Source of the DNA: QYQD01 sp040755415
GTDB lineage: Bacteria > Desulfobacterota > QYQD01
NCBI GenBank assembly: GCA_040755415.1
Contig: JBFMAZ010000022.1
Coordinates: 1-64,000, forward strand
DNA: 64,000 nt
Reading direction: 5' to 3'
The position numbers and the translations under genes are program-made. Each line of letters begins with the position of its first letter. The first letter of the stretch is position 1. The notes under the pieces were generated by a model. The model saw only the letters and a list, made by a program, of their open reading frames with translations. It was not told where the DNA came from and searched no databases. Positions 17,451-28,519 of this stretch are shown piece by piece.

Positions 17451-17857
17451 GTATCAGTTTAGCTGTTTGAAAAAGTATTTTAAAATCCCTCCCAACCTCC
17501 CTTTTCCAAAGGGAGGAGAAACATTTCCCCCTTTGAAAAAGGGGGATTAAGGGGGATTTTCGAGGCGCCGTTTTCTGGACGACTAGCTCTTTTCAAACAG
17601 CTAAAGTGTTACGATTTTTAAAATCTCCCCTAGCCCCTCTTTTCCAAAGAGGGGAATTAATGGTATTTCCCCCTTTTGAAAGAGAGGTAAGCCTTTAATC
17701 CCCCCTTTTTCTTCGCCCCGGCGAATCCGCCCGAGTGCGGGAAAAGAGAGAAGTATTTCTCCTCCCTTTGGAAAAGGGAAAAAGTGCCTCTCCTCCCTTT
17801 GGAAAAGGGAGGTTGGGAGGGATTTTAAAATACTTTTTCAAACAGCTAAACTGATAC
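17451..17857. repeat. Composite of long-ITR palindromic elements
   Basis: A full element (17451-17613) starts GTATCAGTTTAGCTGTTTG and ends CAAACAGCTAAAGTGTTACG, with C-tract palindromes inside. A second partial element (about 17740-17857) ends CAAACAGCTAAACTGATAC. Between them are further C-rich half-palindromes. Together they fill most of the gap between the aconitase and porin genes. Relatives lie at 24787, 29948, 34919 and 55233. Confidence 0.85.
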
Positions 17858-17958
17858 CGAATTTCGGATTTCTTAACTTTGTGTCTTTGTGGCTGAACAC
17901 ACTTACGAGTCGGATTTTCTACATAACACCAAAAGGGAAATTTATCAACGACCGCCAC

Positions 17959-17997
17959 AAAAAAAGAACCGCCCGGCCGGGATAGGCAGGGCGGTTC
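17959..17997 (-). terminator. Rho-independent terminator of the DUF3373 gene
   Basis: On the minus strand GAACCGCCC pairs with GGGCGGTTC across a 14-base loop and is followed by seven T. It lies just after the stop of the porin gene. Confidence 0.85.
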
Positions 17998-18020
17998 AGA
18001 GGACTATGGTTGGGGCAGAT

Positions 18021-19754
18021 CTAAAAACTTAAATTGACTTCAAGGTACGGCCAATAATGGCGTTCATAGCCCGAGGCTCCAATCGGAGATGTCCGGTCGA
18101 CAGAGTCGTATTTGAAGTCCATATAACCCAGACGGAACCGGCAATTGGGAGTCAGATAGTAATCATAATAGATATCCCAGATCCGGGCATTGACCGGGTA
18201 GAATCCCACGACCACTGTGTCACTGCTCAATGTTGATGGGTTGTAGTAATAATTATTGGCTGCATTAAGTACCGTGCCTTTCCGTCTGAATCCCCTGTAG
18301 TTTAAAGGGTTGATCCAGTTGTCCTCGCCCCGGAAGTACTCCACACAAAATTGCTGGTTGGGCGCAATGGCATCACCCGTATTCATCCCCACCCACCAGG
18401 CATGGCCGTTATATTTTTCGCCAGGGAATGTTTTGTCTATTGTGGTACCATTACTAGGATCAACGTCTGTGTAGTCAATCCCGTGAGCGGGTGTACTAAA
18501 TTCATTGAAGTAAGCCGCCCCATAGACCTGGAATTTCCAGATTTGGGTATCCAAATATGCACCGACCAACGAATAATACGTAGTAAAGTAAGGAATAGTA
18601 ATTATATTCCCTCTTGAGTCGGTATAAGTCTCACTCCACTTATAGGAACCTGTGGTATCAAAAGAATACCTCGGCATGTACCAGTCAGGCATATAGAGGC
18701 CGCTGACTACAAGCACAGTATCCCTGGCCAGTTTTAACTGCCCCTGGGCGATATAAACATCCGTATCCGGTCCCTGATCCTTCAACCCAAGAAGGTCAGT
18801 CCTGGTACCTTTAGGACTTGTAAAACCCATGTCGCGATGCTTGGCGTAGGCCAGGAGCAAGCTGTTGCCTTCCTTAACTTTCTTGCCATAGGAGCCGAGG
18901 GGTCCCTTACCCACCGGAAATTTATCTGTCCCTTCTGACGGTATTGCCAGGGGCGACCAGCACTTATCTAAGGACGTGTCCGGGAGTCTGTATTCCCACA
19001 TAACCCCATCTACTTCAGAATCTATAAAAACACGGGGAAACGGGGAATTCTGGCGGGCAGGCGGTCCATCCATCGCCGCCAGACGGCCGGCATAAAAATT
19101 GGAGTTTATTTTTGGGGCGTTAAATTTTGCGTAGATATGTTCTACGCGCGTGGATACATCACTGCCGATACCGGAATGGAAAGAATTGACGCTGTCCAGG
19201 GGATCCTGGTCCGGCCAGGTGGCGTAAGTGCCGAACCTTTTGTTGATAGTCAGGCGGCCGTAAAGATCCACCATATCCGGTACCACCTGGGCATCAAAAT
19301 TCAGACGCAGACGCATCGGAAAGCCGGCCTCATTCTTGTACTTTCTGTCGCTGCTGGGCTTGCCGGCCCCGTAAAAACCCTGCGTCGTCTCTGCCCGCTC
19401 GGAGACCATGCGCACCCGGAATTCCCCGCCCCAGTTCAGGCGGTCACGACCGGCCTTTTTGGCCATCTTGTCGCTGACCTCTTTAGCGGCCTCGGCCTTT
19501 TTCTCAACCTGTGTTACCTTTTCCTGGGTCGTCGCCTCCTTCTTCTCAAACTCGGCCACTTTTCCCCGCAGTTCCTGCACCTCTTCCCGCAGTTTCTTAA
19601 TTTCCAGTAATAGATCCGAAAGCTTGGGCTCTTCAGCCAGGGCCGGAATAGTCCATATAAGAACGGCGGCTATCATCAAAAACGCCGCCATAGCCCTGAG
19701 CCCATTTCTGCGAGCGCCGACTGTTTTATGTTCTTCCGCACATCTCAAAAACAT
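18021..19754 (-). CDS. DUF3373-type outer-membrane beta-barrel protein
   Basis: 577 residues. A signal sequence (about 20-41, AAFLMIAAVLIWTIPALA) is followed by a coiled coil (about 45-100, LLEIKKLREEVQELRGKVAE) and then a long aromatic-rich barrel: GGEFRVRMV, DLYGRLTINKRFG, EVDGVMWEYRLP, FKYDSVDRTS. The C-terminus is YLEVNLSF, ending in phenylalanine as outer-membrane proteins do. Members are porin-like with unknown cargo; the coiled coil may anchor to peptidoglycan as in other porins with this layout. GGAGG before ATG 19754 supports the start. It has its own terminator and no operon partner. Confidence 0.8.
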   Translation of the reverse strand: MFLRCAEEHKTVGARRNGLRAMAAFLMIAAVLIWTIPALAEEPKLSDLLLEIKKLREEVQELRGKVAEFEKKEATTQEKVTQVEKKAEAAKEVSDKMAKKAGRDRLNWGGEFRVRMVSERAETTQGFYGAGKPSSDRKYKNEAGFPMRLRLNFDAQVVPDMVDLYGRLTINKRFGTYATWPDQDPLDSVNSFHSGIGSDVSTRVEHIYAKFNAPKINSNFYAGRLAAMDGPPARQNSPFPRVFIDSEVDGVMWEYRLPDTSLDKCWSPLAIPSEGTDKFPVGKGPLGSYGKKVKEGNSLLLAYAKHRDMGFTSPKGTRTDLLGLKDQGPDTDVYIAQGQLKLARDTVLVVSGLYMPDWYMPRYSFDTTGSYKWSETYTDSRGNIITIPYFTTYYSLVGAYLDTQIWKFQVYGAAYFNEFSTPAHGIDYTDVDPSNGTTIDKTFPGEKYNGHAWWVGMNTGDAIAPNQQFCVEYFRGEDNWINPLNYRGFRRKGTVLNAANNYYYNPSTLSSDTVVVGFYPVNARIWDIYYDYYLTPNCRFRLGYMDFKYDSVDRTSPIGASGYERHYWPYLEVNLSF

Positions 19755-19963
19755 GTATCTTTCTCCTCCCTAAAGATAAAAACTCGCCCGATCCGATTAA
19801 TGAATCAGAATTCATTTTACGTGTGACTCACTACACCAAACGTCCCCGAAAGTCAAATACAAAATAGAAAACTCCAGTGGCCAAATTATTCTCCTTGCAT
19901 TATTGCTGTCTTTAAATTTACAATATAAAAAAGGCATTAAGTGTGCAGAGGAGGTTATGTTTT

Positions 19964-20308
19964 ATGGATAATACCAATAAAGAAGTGAAGATAATTGGTG
20001 CCTTTTTGCTAGGTGGGATTGTCGGCGCCGGGCTGGCCCTTTTGCTTGCCCCTCAGTCAGGCAAAAGGACGCGGGAAGATATCGCCCGCATTGCTACCAA
20101 GGCCAAACGTCGGGCTGAAGACGTGGCCGAAGATGCGGCCCATACGGTCAGGAACGTGATTTATGACGTAGGCGAGTTATTGTCCGATGTCGTCGGCCAC
20201 GGAAAGGATCTGACCGAAGATGTGAAGAAAAGATTGCTTGGGGCCATAGAGGAAGGTCAGAAATCATTTGAAGAACAAAAGGCAAAGATATTGAAAATGG
20301 TAAAATAG
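19964..20308 (+). CDS. YtxH-domain protein
   Basis: About 114 residues. An N-terminal glycine-rich membrane helix (IGAFLLGGIVGAGLALLLAP) with the family signature APQSGKRTREDI is followed by a charged, helical C-terminal region. YtxH-like proteins are small envelope or stress proteins of unclear function. ATG 19964 is preferred over GTG 19943 because AGAGGAGG lies nine bases ahead of it and inside the longer frame. Confidence 0.8.
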   Translation: MDNTNKEVKIIGAFLLGGIVGAGLALLLAPQSGKRTREDIARIATKAKRRAEDVAEDAAHTVRNVIYDVGELLSDVVGHGKDLTEDVKKRLLGAIEEGQKSFEEQKAKILKMVK

Positions 20309-20586
20309 CCCCCAAGGGCAAAAGTTCAAATGTCAAAATCCAAAGTTCAAATGAAATCCAAATGACTAAAGTAGAAGTCATTAGTCAATAATCATTTGTC
20401 ACTGGTAAAAGTGATCCATCCCCCAACTTAAACAATGACCAATGACTAATGACCAGTGACGTTTTGAACTTTGAGCTTTCAGCCTTGAACTTTCCGGCTT
20501 TCAGCTTTGGGCCTTGAGCTTTTATTAAGTGCATTCCGGCTATCCCCGCCATAAACTTGGTTGTCCTTTTTCTGCTGGTTTGTCTC
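20309..20586. repeat. Low-complexity stretch upstream of hrcA
   Basis: Repeated words (CAAAGTTCAAATG, AATGACTAATGACC, TTTGAACTTTGAGCTTTCAGC) arranged as loose direct and inverted copies. No gene is visible. Similar word-repeat filler lies between grpE and dnaK (22490-22680). Confidence 0.5.
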
Positions 20587-20615
20587 TTGACAAATATCCC
20601 TACGATTATTATCGT
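20587..20615 (+). promoter_or_regulatory. hrcA promoter
   Basis: A consensus -35 TTGACA (20587-20592) and a weaker -10 TATCGT (20610-20615) with 17-base spacing. The downstream edge abuts the CIRCE element, so HrcA would block initiation. Confidence 0.65.
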
Positions 20616-20641
20616 TAGCAGCGTAAGGCTGAGAGTGCTAA
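20615..20641. promoter_or_regulatory. CIRCE operator (HrcA binding site)
   Basis: TTAGCAGCG, nine bases, then GAGTGCTAA. The consensus is TTAGCACTC-N9-GAGTGCTAA: the right arm is perfect and the left arm departs in its last three bases. It lies directly upstream of hrcA, as in autoregulated heat-shock operons. Confidence 0.85.
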
Positions 20642-20656
20642 CGAGTTAAGACCATT

Positions 20657-21694
20657 ATGGTAAAATTTGATTTAATGGAAAGGGGACGCAAGGTCCTGCA
20701 AGCTGTAATTCAGGAGTATATTGAAACAGCAGAACCGGTAGGCTCACGTCGCGTCTGTCACAAATACAGCTTTGACATAAGCCCGGCTACCGTACGCAAT
20801 ATTATGGCCGACATGGAAGAGATGGGGTTTTTGTTTCAACCCCACGCCTCGGCCGGCCGCATACCGACCGAAAGCGGGTGGCGTTTCTATATAGACAGCC
20901 TGCTGGAAGTCACCCCGCTCTCTGAAGCGGAAAAGGCCTTGGTCGCCGGCAACCTCAAAAGAAGGCTGCCTGCCGGTGAGGTACTAAAGGATACTTCACG
21001 GGCCTTATCATCCATTTCCGGCCATACCGCCATTGTATCCGCCCCGCGCTTCACACAGGCGGTATTCAAACATATTGAATTTATCCGGCTGCGTAAGGGC
21101 ATCATACTCGTAATTTGCGTTTCTCCTGCCGGCATCGTTCAAAACAAGATCATAGAAGTGGAAGAAAACCTTGACCAGGCCAGGCTGGACAGGTTTTCCC
21201 ACTACCTGACCGCATTGCTAAGCGAAATGACCATAGAAGAGGCGAAGAAAAAGATCCTGCGCGAGATGCTGGCGGAAAAAGACCTGTTTGACCGGTTGCT
21301 CTCCAGCGCCCTGGAGCTGAGTGAGAAAGATATTCCGGACGGCGAAGGAACGGTATATATCGAAGGTAAGACCAACATCTTAAGATACCCGGAGCTCTGC
21401 GAAATAGAAAAGATGAAGGCTATTTTCGAAACCTTCGAGGAAAAGAGTATCCTCATCAAGCTATTGGACAAATGTATGACCACACAGGGGGTACAAATCT
21501 TTATCGGCTCCGAGAGTAAATATAATGCCATGGAAGGCTGCAGTATTGTGGCCTCACCTTACGTCACCGGGGAAAATGTGCTGGGGGCTCTGGGGGTAAT
21601 CGGTCCAATGCGTATGAATTACGCAAGGGTCATCCCGTTGGTTAGATACACCGCTGACCTCCTGGGCAAATTGATTAAAGAGCATTCCGGGTAA
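20657..21694 (+). CDS. hrcA: Heat-inducible transcription repressor HrcA
   Basis: 345 residues with the HrcA layout: an N-terminal winged helix (MERGRKVLQAVIQEYIETAE, SPATVRNIMADMEEMGFL, HASAGRIPTESGWRFYID) and a GAF-like dimerisation region ending IGPMRMNYARVIPLVRYTA. It represses heat-shock genes through CIRCE and is kept active by GroEL. A CIRCE copy lies in its own promoter. grpE and dnaK follow on the same strand, separated by repeat elements. I saw no second CIRCE ahead of grpE or dnaK. Confidence 0.96.
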   Translation: MVKFDLMERGRKVLQAVIQEYIETAEPVGSRRVCHKYSFDISPATVRNIMADMEEMGFLFQPHASAGRIPTESGWRFYIDSLLEVTPLSEAEKALVAGNLKRRLPAGEVLKDTSRALSSISGHTAIVSAPRFTQAVFKHIEFIRLRKGIILVICVSPAGIVQNKIIEVEENLDQARLDRFSHYLTALLSEMTIEEAKKKILREMLAEKDLFDRLLSSALELSEKDIPDGEGTVYIEGKTNILRYPELCEIEKMKAIFETFEEKSILIKLLDKCMTTQGVQIFIGSESKYNAMEGCSIVASPYVTGENVLGALGVIGPMRMNYARVIPLVRYTADLLGKLIKEHSG

Positions 21695-21718
21695 GCTGAA
21701 AGCTGGAATCTTAACCTT

Positions 21719-21847
21719 GACGGCTTCGTAAAAAGTCGTCATTCCCGTGAAAACGGGAATCCAGAAGATTTTAAGTATTTGAAGATACTGGATTCCTGCT
21801 TTCGCAGGAATGACAGAAAATAGCCTCTTCAGACTTTTTACGAGACC
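21719..21847. repeat. Palindromic element (GTCATTCCCGTGAAAACGGG type)
   Basis: Outer arms CTTCGTAAAAAGTC and GACTTTTTACGAGACC enclose GTCATTCCCGTGAAAACGGG with AATCCAG and, inverted, CTGGATTCCTGC with AGGAATGAC. The element fills the hrcA-grpE gap. A relative with other arms is at 62257-62388. Confidence 0.8.
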
Positions 21848-21878
21848 ATCAACTTTAAGCTCCTATAGAGGACAGGTT

Positions 21879-22475
21879 ATGTCAATTGACAAAAAAGCGA
21901 CTGAAAATAAAACAGAAGATGTTAAGGTTGAAATAAGCAAAGAGGCTTTAGAAGCACAGGAAAAACCTCTTACGGAAAAAACTGCTGAAGAATTAACAGT
22001 CCTGATTAAAGAAAAAGAAGAAGAGGCCCATGCCCATTATGACCGGATGTTGCGTATAGCAGCGGAACTGGAAAATTACAAAAAAAGGGCTGAGCGGGAA
22101 AAAGCAGAGCATATTAAGTATGCAAACGAGTCCCTTGCCAGGGAACTCTTGCCCATACTCGACAATCTGGAACGGGCGGTGGAGCACGCCAAAAATGATG
22201 ATACAGATAAGCAGGCCCTTCTGGCTGGCGTAGAGATGGTCTTGAGGGAATTTATGAATGTAATGGAAAAGTCCGGCCTCAAGGCTATAGATGCCTACGG
22301 CCAGGTCTTTGATCCGCAATATCATGAAGCGGTTATGGTAGAAGAAAATGACAGCGTAGAGGACAATACCATACTTAATGAGCTTCAAAAGGGGTATATA
22401 TTTAAAGATCGTCTTTTAAGGCCGGCTATGGTGGTGGTTTCCAGGCGGCCGGCCAGTACCCCGGAAAATGTTTAA
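21879..22475 (+). CDS. grpE: Nucleotide exchange factor GrpE
   Basis: About 198 residues. A charged coiled-coil N-terminal half (IKEKEEEAHAHYDRMLRIAA, ELENYKKRAEREK) and the typical beta-domain (FDPQYHEAVM, LQKGYIFKDRLLRPAMVVVS). GrpE drives ADP release from DnaK. The track frame runs further upstream into the repeat element, but ATG 21879 has GAGGACAGG in front and begins the conserved protein. Confidence 0.95.
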   Translation: MSIDKKATENKTEDVKVEISKEALEAQEKPLTEKTAEELTVLIKEKEEEAHAHYDRMLRIAAELENYKKRAEREKAEHIKYANESLARELLPILDNLERAVEHAKNDDTDKQALLAGVEMVLREFMNVMEKSGLKAIDAYGQVFDPQYHEAVMVEENDSVEDNTILNELQKGYIFKDRLLRPAMVVVSRRPASTPENV

Positions 22476-22746
22476 CATCGACAAACTTAACCAGTTTAAC
22501 CACAAGATGGAAAATTCGAAATCCGAAGCACGAAACTCGAAACAAATTCAAATGACCAAATAAGAGCAATGACCAAAACGAAAAATCGAAGGCGTTGCTG
22601 ATGGACGTTTCTAACATTCGATATTTGGATTTCGGATTTGTTTCGGATTTCGGATTTCGATATTCGGATTTGGTTGCGGCTATGCCGCGCTGCGTGCTCT
22701 GCGGTAACGTTTTCGATAATAGGTCTATTTATATAAGGAGGATAAA

Positions 22747-24660
<1,914 letters not shown>

Positions 24661-24676
24661 GACGGCTTCGCAAAAA

Positions 24677-24715
24677 GCGGCTTCATCCGGCCGGGGGCTA
24701 TTGCGGGGAAGCCGC
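24677..24715. terminator. Hairpin after dnaK
   Basis: GCGGCTTC (24677-24684) pairs with GAAGCCGC (24708-24715), 16 bases after the dnaK stop. No clear T run follows, so termination is uncertain; the flank GACGGCTTCGCAAAAAG resembles the arm of the element at 21719. Confidence 0.4.
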
Positions 24716-24786
24716 TATAATTATTACAAAACAGGTAACATTTTAGGTTTTTGAAAAATATACCTAAGCAAGGCGCTATAAGGGCC

Positions 24787-24896
24787 AAAATCCCCCTCAA
24801 TCCCCCTTTTCCAAAGGGGGAAGTGTTTCTCCTCCCTTTGGAAAAGGGAGGTTGGGAGGGATTTAAGAATACTTTTTCAAACAGCTAAACTGATAC
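24787..24896. repeat. Half-copy of long-ITR palindromic element
   Basis: Starts in the C-tract core and ends CAAACAGCTAAACTGATAC. The left inverted terminus is missing. Confidence 0.75.
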
Positions 24897-24914
24897 CAAA
24901 ACAGGACCTTTTGA

Positions 24915-25160
24915 TTGGTTAAGCTCATCGAGCTAATAGCTCTTACTCTCTTAATCATTACACCATTTGGTTATTGGCGGGTTAAAACCCGCAAATATTC
25001 TCTAGCCTGGTTCCTCTCCATTCACATGCCCATCCCTGGTCTTTATCTCATACGGAAGGCGATGGGGCTCTCGCTTTACTACTTGCCGGTCATAAGCATA
25101 TTTTTCTTTTTGGGCCACATTCTGGGAGCAAGATTGCACAAGCCTCTGGGAAGCCGGTAA
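24915..25160 (+). CDS. Small membrane protein, unknown
   Basis: An 81-residue frame from TTG, with hydrophobic segments at about 3-19 (LIELIALTLLIITPFGY), a weaker one near 30-46, and about 53-70 (YYLPVISIFFFLGHILGA), ending in basic residues. No RBS is convincing and I do not recognise the family. It stands alone between dnaK and the Cache kinase. Membrane-type composition is the main support. Confidence 0.45.
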   Translation: MVKLIELIALTLLIITPFGYWRVKTRKYSLAWFLSIHMPIPGLYLIRKAMGLSLYYLPVISIFFFLGHILGARLHKPLGSR

Positions 25161-25321
25161 GAAGTAAGTACTATTTGTTAATTGCACTTGTGAAAAAAAA
25201 TTTAAATCTATCCTCGATCTATGCTATAAATAAAATTTATCATATTTTAAGATAATTAACTGACTATGCCGAAAGGTAATAGAAGTACTACTATTTTGTA
25301 ACTTATGCCGGAATCACCCGA

Positions 25322-28300
25322 ATGAAAAAAACCTTTTTCAGGAAGTCCATACGTAACCGGATTCTTCTGGGTATATTGACTGTCCCGGCCCTTTCTGTCC
25401 TCATCTTTATCCCCTGGAGTCTCAACTTTATTGATAAGACCGCACTAAAACAGGCCCAGGAAAAAGTGGAGTTTGACCTCAACTCTGCCCGTGTTATTTA
25501 TAACGGCGAGCTTTATCACCTGTCCAGGTTGATACTCTATCAATCCCTGCGGCCTTTCGTAATTAATGAAATATCCGGTGGTAAACCGGGAGAGTTGAAA
25601 AGGGAATTGGATAAACTGAAGGACCTGGAAAGGATTGACATCCTTCTGGCCACCGACCATAAAGGACGGGTAGTGGCCCGGGCTGGAATCTCAGAGGTAC
25701 AGGGTGATGACCTCTCCACAGATATGCTGATATCAAGGGCGCTGAAAGGTCAGCGCGTTTATGCCACGGACCTCCTCCCCCTGGAAAGACTGGCCCGGGA
25801 GGGAGGAGACCTGGCAGAACGGGCTTGCATTGATATAATCCCCACACCACGGGCCAAACCGAAGCCTAGACCAAGGCGCCTCGACAGTGGCATGGTACTG
25901 GCGGCGGCTCAACCGATTGTGGCCAACGGCAAAGTAACAGGGACGCTCTATACTGCACAACTCCTTAATCGCAACTTTGATATTGTGGACAAAACCAGAG
26001 ATACCGTCTATAAGGATCGCCTCTATAAAGGCCGGATGGTCGGCACCTCGACTATCTTCCAAGGTGAGGTAAGGATCTCCACCAATGTCAAGACGAGGGA
26101 CGGTAAACGGGCCATCGGCACCTGCATATCGGCCGAGGTCGGCGAGGCCTGCCTGGAAAAAGGTGAGCGCTGGATCGGCCGGGCCTTTGTGGTCCACGAT
26201 TGGTACATCACGGCCTATGAGCCTATCTACGACCTTGATAAAAAAATTATCGGCATACTTTATGTGGGGACGCTGGAGTCGCCCTATGTCGGTTTAAAGA
26301 ATGAGTTATTTACCCAGATCATACTCTTCGTCATAGGCATTACCCCCTTCGGGATGCTGATCTCTATATTTGTCTCCAAGAAGATAGTAAAGCCCGTAAA
26401 AGAGCTTGCGGCCGCTACAGAGAAAATCGCCGAAGGCGACTACACCAGACGGGCCATCATAGAAAGTCCGGACGAAGTCGGGATGCTCGCTACTTCTTTC
26501 AATCGTATGGCAGAAAGCATCCAGGCCAAAACCGAGGCCTTGAATGAGGCGCAGAAAGGTCTCTATAATTACTCCAAAAATCTGGAAAAGCTGGTTGAGG
26601 AACGGACCGAAAAGCTCCTGGCTACAGAGATGCGCTACACCAACCTCTTCGAAATAGCCAACGATGTCTTTTTCACAATAGATGAGAATTACATTTTCAC
26701 TTCTGTCAACAGGTATGGCGAGCTGGTTACCGGATATTCCAGAGAAGATATGGTGGGGAGGATGCACCTCCTGGATATCATCCATGCTAATGACCGTGAT
26801 CTCGTAAAAGGCAAGATCGAGAGAGTACTTGCGGGCAAGGCTGCAACAGTGGGAATCGCTTTCCGTTTAGTGCATAAAACCGGTACCGAAAAAATTATAG
26901 AAATGCATATTTCCGTACTGAAGGAAGGCAAGGCCGGCACCGGGATACTGAGCATCGCCAGGGATGTGACCGAACGAAGGAAACTGGAAGAGGATGTGTC
27001 CCGCACCAAGGATGAACTTCAGGTGCTGTTTAACAGCATCACCGATGGCATAAACGTTGTGGATAGAGATTACAACGTTATCAAGGCCAACGAAGGTATG
27101 GCCAAACAACGTGGCATCCCCGTGCAGGACATGATCGGCCGCAAGTGCTACGAAATCTTCTACAAACGTCAAAAGCCGTGCGAGGGTTGTGTGGTTGAGG
27201 AGACCTTTAAAACGGGCAAAACATACTTTAAGACACGGGAGCGGACCAGGAGCGACGGACCGGTAGTCAGCGCCGACGTGTTTACCTTCCCCATATTCGA
27301 CCATGAAGGCCGGGTAATACAGGTGGTAGAGTATTCCCGTGATGTTACAGAAAGAAGGCAGTTGGAACAGCAGCTTTTGCAGGCCCAAAAGATGGAGACC
27401 GTAGGGGTCCTGGCCGGAGGGATTGCCCATGATTTTAATAACCTGCTCTCCGGGATACTGGGTTATGCCTCGCTCCTTAAAACCAGGACCAGGGAGGGAG
27501 ACCCTTTATATAAGTATGCCGATACTATCGAGCAATCAGCGGTCAAGGCCGCCCGCCTGACCCAGCAATTACTGACCTTCAGCCGTGGGGATAAATCCCG
27601 TACAGAACCTGTGGATATAAATAAGATTGCCGAGGAAACCCTACAACTCCTGGAAAGAACTATCGATAGAAGCATCCAGATCCATAAGGAATTCTCGCCG
27701 GATATATGGGTCATGGAAGCGGACCCCTCTCAGATGGAACAGGTTCTCCTTAACATCTGCATAAATTCCCGGGATGCCATGCCCACCGGAGGCATGCTGA
27801 CGATCAAGACGGAAAATGTAACCCTTAACGGAGAACCCCTGGCCGATTACCCGGAGACAGGCACGGGTAATTATGTCAAGATCACCATTTCCGATACCGG
27901 CACAGGGATAGCCAGGGATATCCAGCACAAGATATTCGATCCATTTTTTAGTACTAAGGACAAGAGGAAGGGAACGGGCCTGGGCTTATCCGTAGTCTAT
28001 GGGGTGGTCAAAAATCATGGGGGGTTCATCAACCTCAAAAGCGAACCGATGAAGGGTACAACCTTTGAGATCTATATCCCGGCGTCAACTAAAATAGCTG
28101 CCCGGTCAGACTCAGACGCATCGGTAAAGGAATCAGGGGGCGGGCATGAAAATATCCTCCTGGTAGATGATGAGGAGGTAGTAAGGGACCTGGGCAGGGA
28201 AGTCCTTGAGAGCTATGGATATAAAGTTATACCGGCGGCTGACGGCATCGAGGCCGTTGGTATCTATGAGAAACAAAAAAATGAGATTGACTTGATTATC

Positions 28301-28513
28301 CTGGACATGATCATGCCCAGGATGGGTGGTATCGAGACCTTTGAACGGTTACAAGCTATTGATCCTGCAGTCAAAATCATCGTCTCCAGCGGTTATAGCT
28401 CAGACGGACACTATCAGGCCGTACTCCGGAAAGGCGCTAAAGGATTTATCCAGAAACCTTATAAGATTGACGAATTAACAGGAATGGTTCGCCAGGTCCT
28501 GGATGAGAACTGA
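25322..28513 (+). CDS. Hybrid sensor histidine kinase with Cache sensor
   Basis: 1063 residues. TM1 (about 14-33), a large periplasmic Cache-type region to about residue 325 (with ACIDIIPTPRAKPKPRPRR and GRAFVVHDWYITAYEPIYD), TM2 (about 330-350), HAMP (about 352-405), a coiled linker, two PAS domains (about 440-560 and 565-685; the second contains a CxxC pair in KPCEGC), HisKA with H703 in GGIAHDFNNLL, HATPase (GTGLGLS) and a receiver with D995 (IILDMIMPRMGG). The NtrC-type regulator six bases downstream is the likely partner. The KPCEGC pair is common in PAS domains of this type, and a redox or metal role is possible. Confidence 0.93.
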   Translation: MKKTFFRKSIRNRILLGILTVPALSVLIFIPWSLNFIDKTALKQAQEKVEFDLNSARVIYNGELYHLSRLILYQSLRPFVINEISGGKPGELKRELDKLKDLERIDILLATDHKGRVVARAGISEVQGDDLSTDMLISRALKGQRVYATDLLPLERLAREGGDLAERACIDIIPTPRAKPKPRPRRLDSGMVLAAAQPIVANGKVTGTLYTAQLLNRNFDIVDKTRDTVYKDRLYKGRMVGTSTIFQGEVRISTNVKTRDGKRAIGTCISAEVGEACLEKGERWIGRAFVVHDWYITAYEPIYDLDKKIIGILYVGTLESPYVGLKNELFTQIILFVIGITPFGMLISIFVSKKIVKPVKELAAATEKIAEGDYTRRAIIESPDEVGMLATSFNRMAESIQAKTEALNEAQKGLYNYSKNLEKLVEERTEKLLATEMRYTNLFEIANDVFFTIDENYIFTSVNRYGELVTGYSREDMVGRMHLLDIIHANDRDLVKGKIERVLAGKAATVGIAFRLVHKTGTEKIIEMHISVLKEGKAGTGILSIARDVTERRKLEEDVSRTKDELQVLFNSITDGINVVDRDYNVIKANEGMAKQRGIPVQDMIGRKCYEIFYKRQKPCEGCVVEETFKTGKTYFKTRERTRSDGPVVSADVFTFPIFDHEGRVIQVVEYSRDVTERRQLEQQLLQAQKMETVGVLAGGIAHDFNNLLSGILGYASLLKTRTREGDPLYKYADTIEQSAVKAARLTQQLLTFSRGDKSRTEPVDINKIAEETLQLLERTIDRSIQIHKEFSPDIWVMEADPSQMEQVLLNICINSRDAMPTGGMLTIKTENVTLNGEPLADYPETGTGNYVKITISDTGTGIARDIQHKIFDPFFSTKDKRKGTGLGLSVVYGVVKNHGGFINLKSEPMKGTTFEIYIPASTKIAARSDSDASVKESGGGHENILLVDDEEVVRDLGREVLESYGYKVIPAADGIEAVGIYEKQKNEIDLIILDMIMPRMGGIETFERLQAIDPAVKIIVSSGYSSDGHYQAVLRKGAKGFIQKPYKIDELTGMVRQVLDEN

Positions 28514-28519
28514 GGGATC

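Noticed and set aside
21810..21878. N-terminal extension of GrpE
   Set aside because: It lies inside the palindromic element and precedes the ribosome site of ATG 21879.
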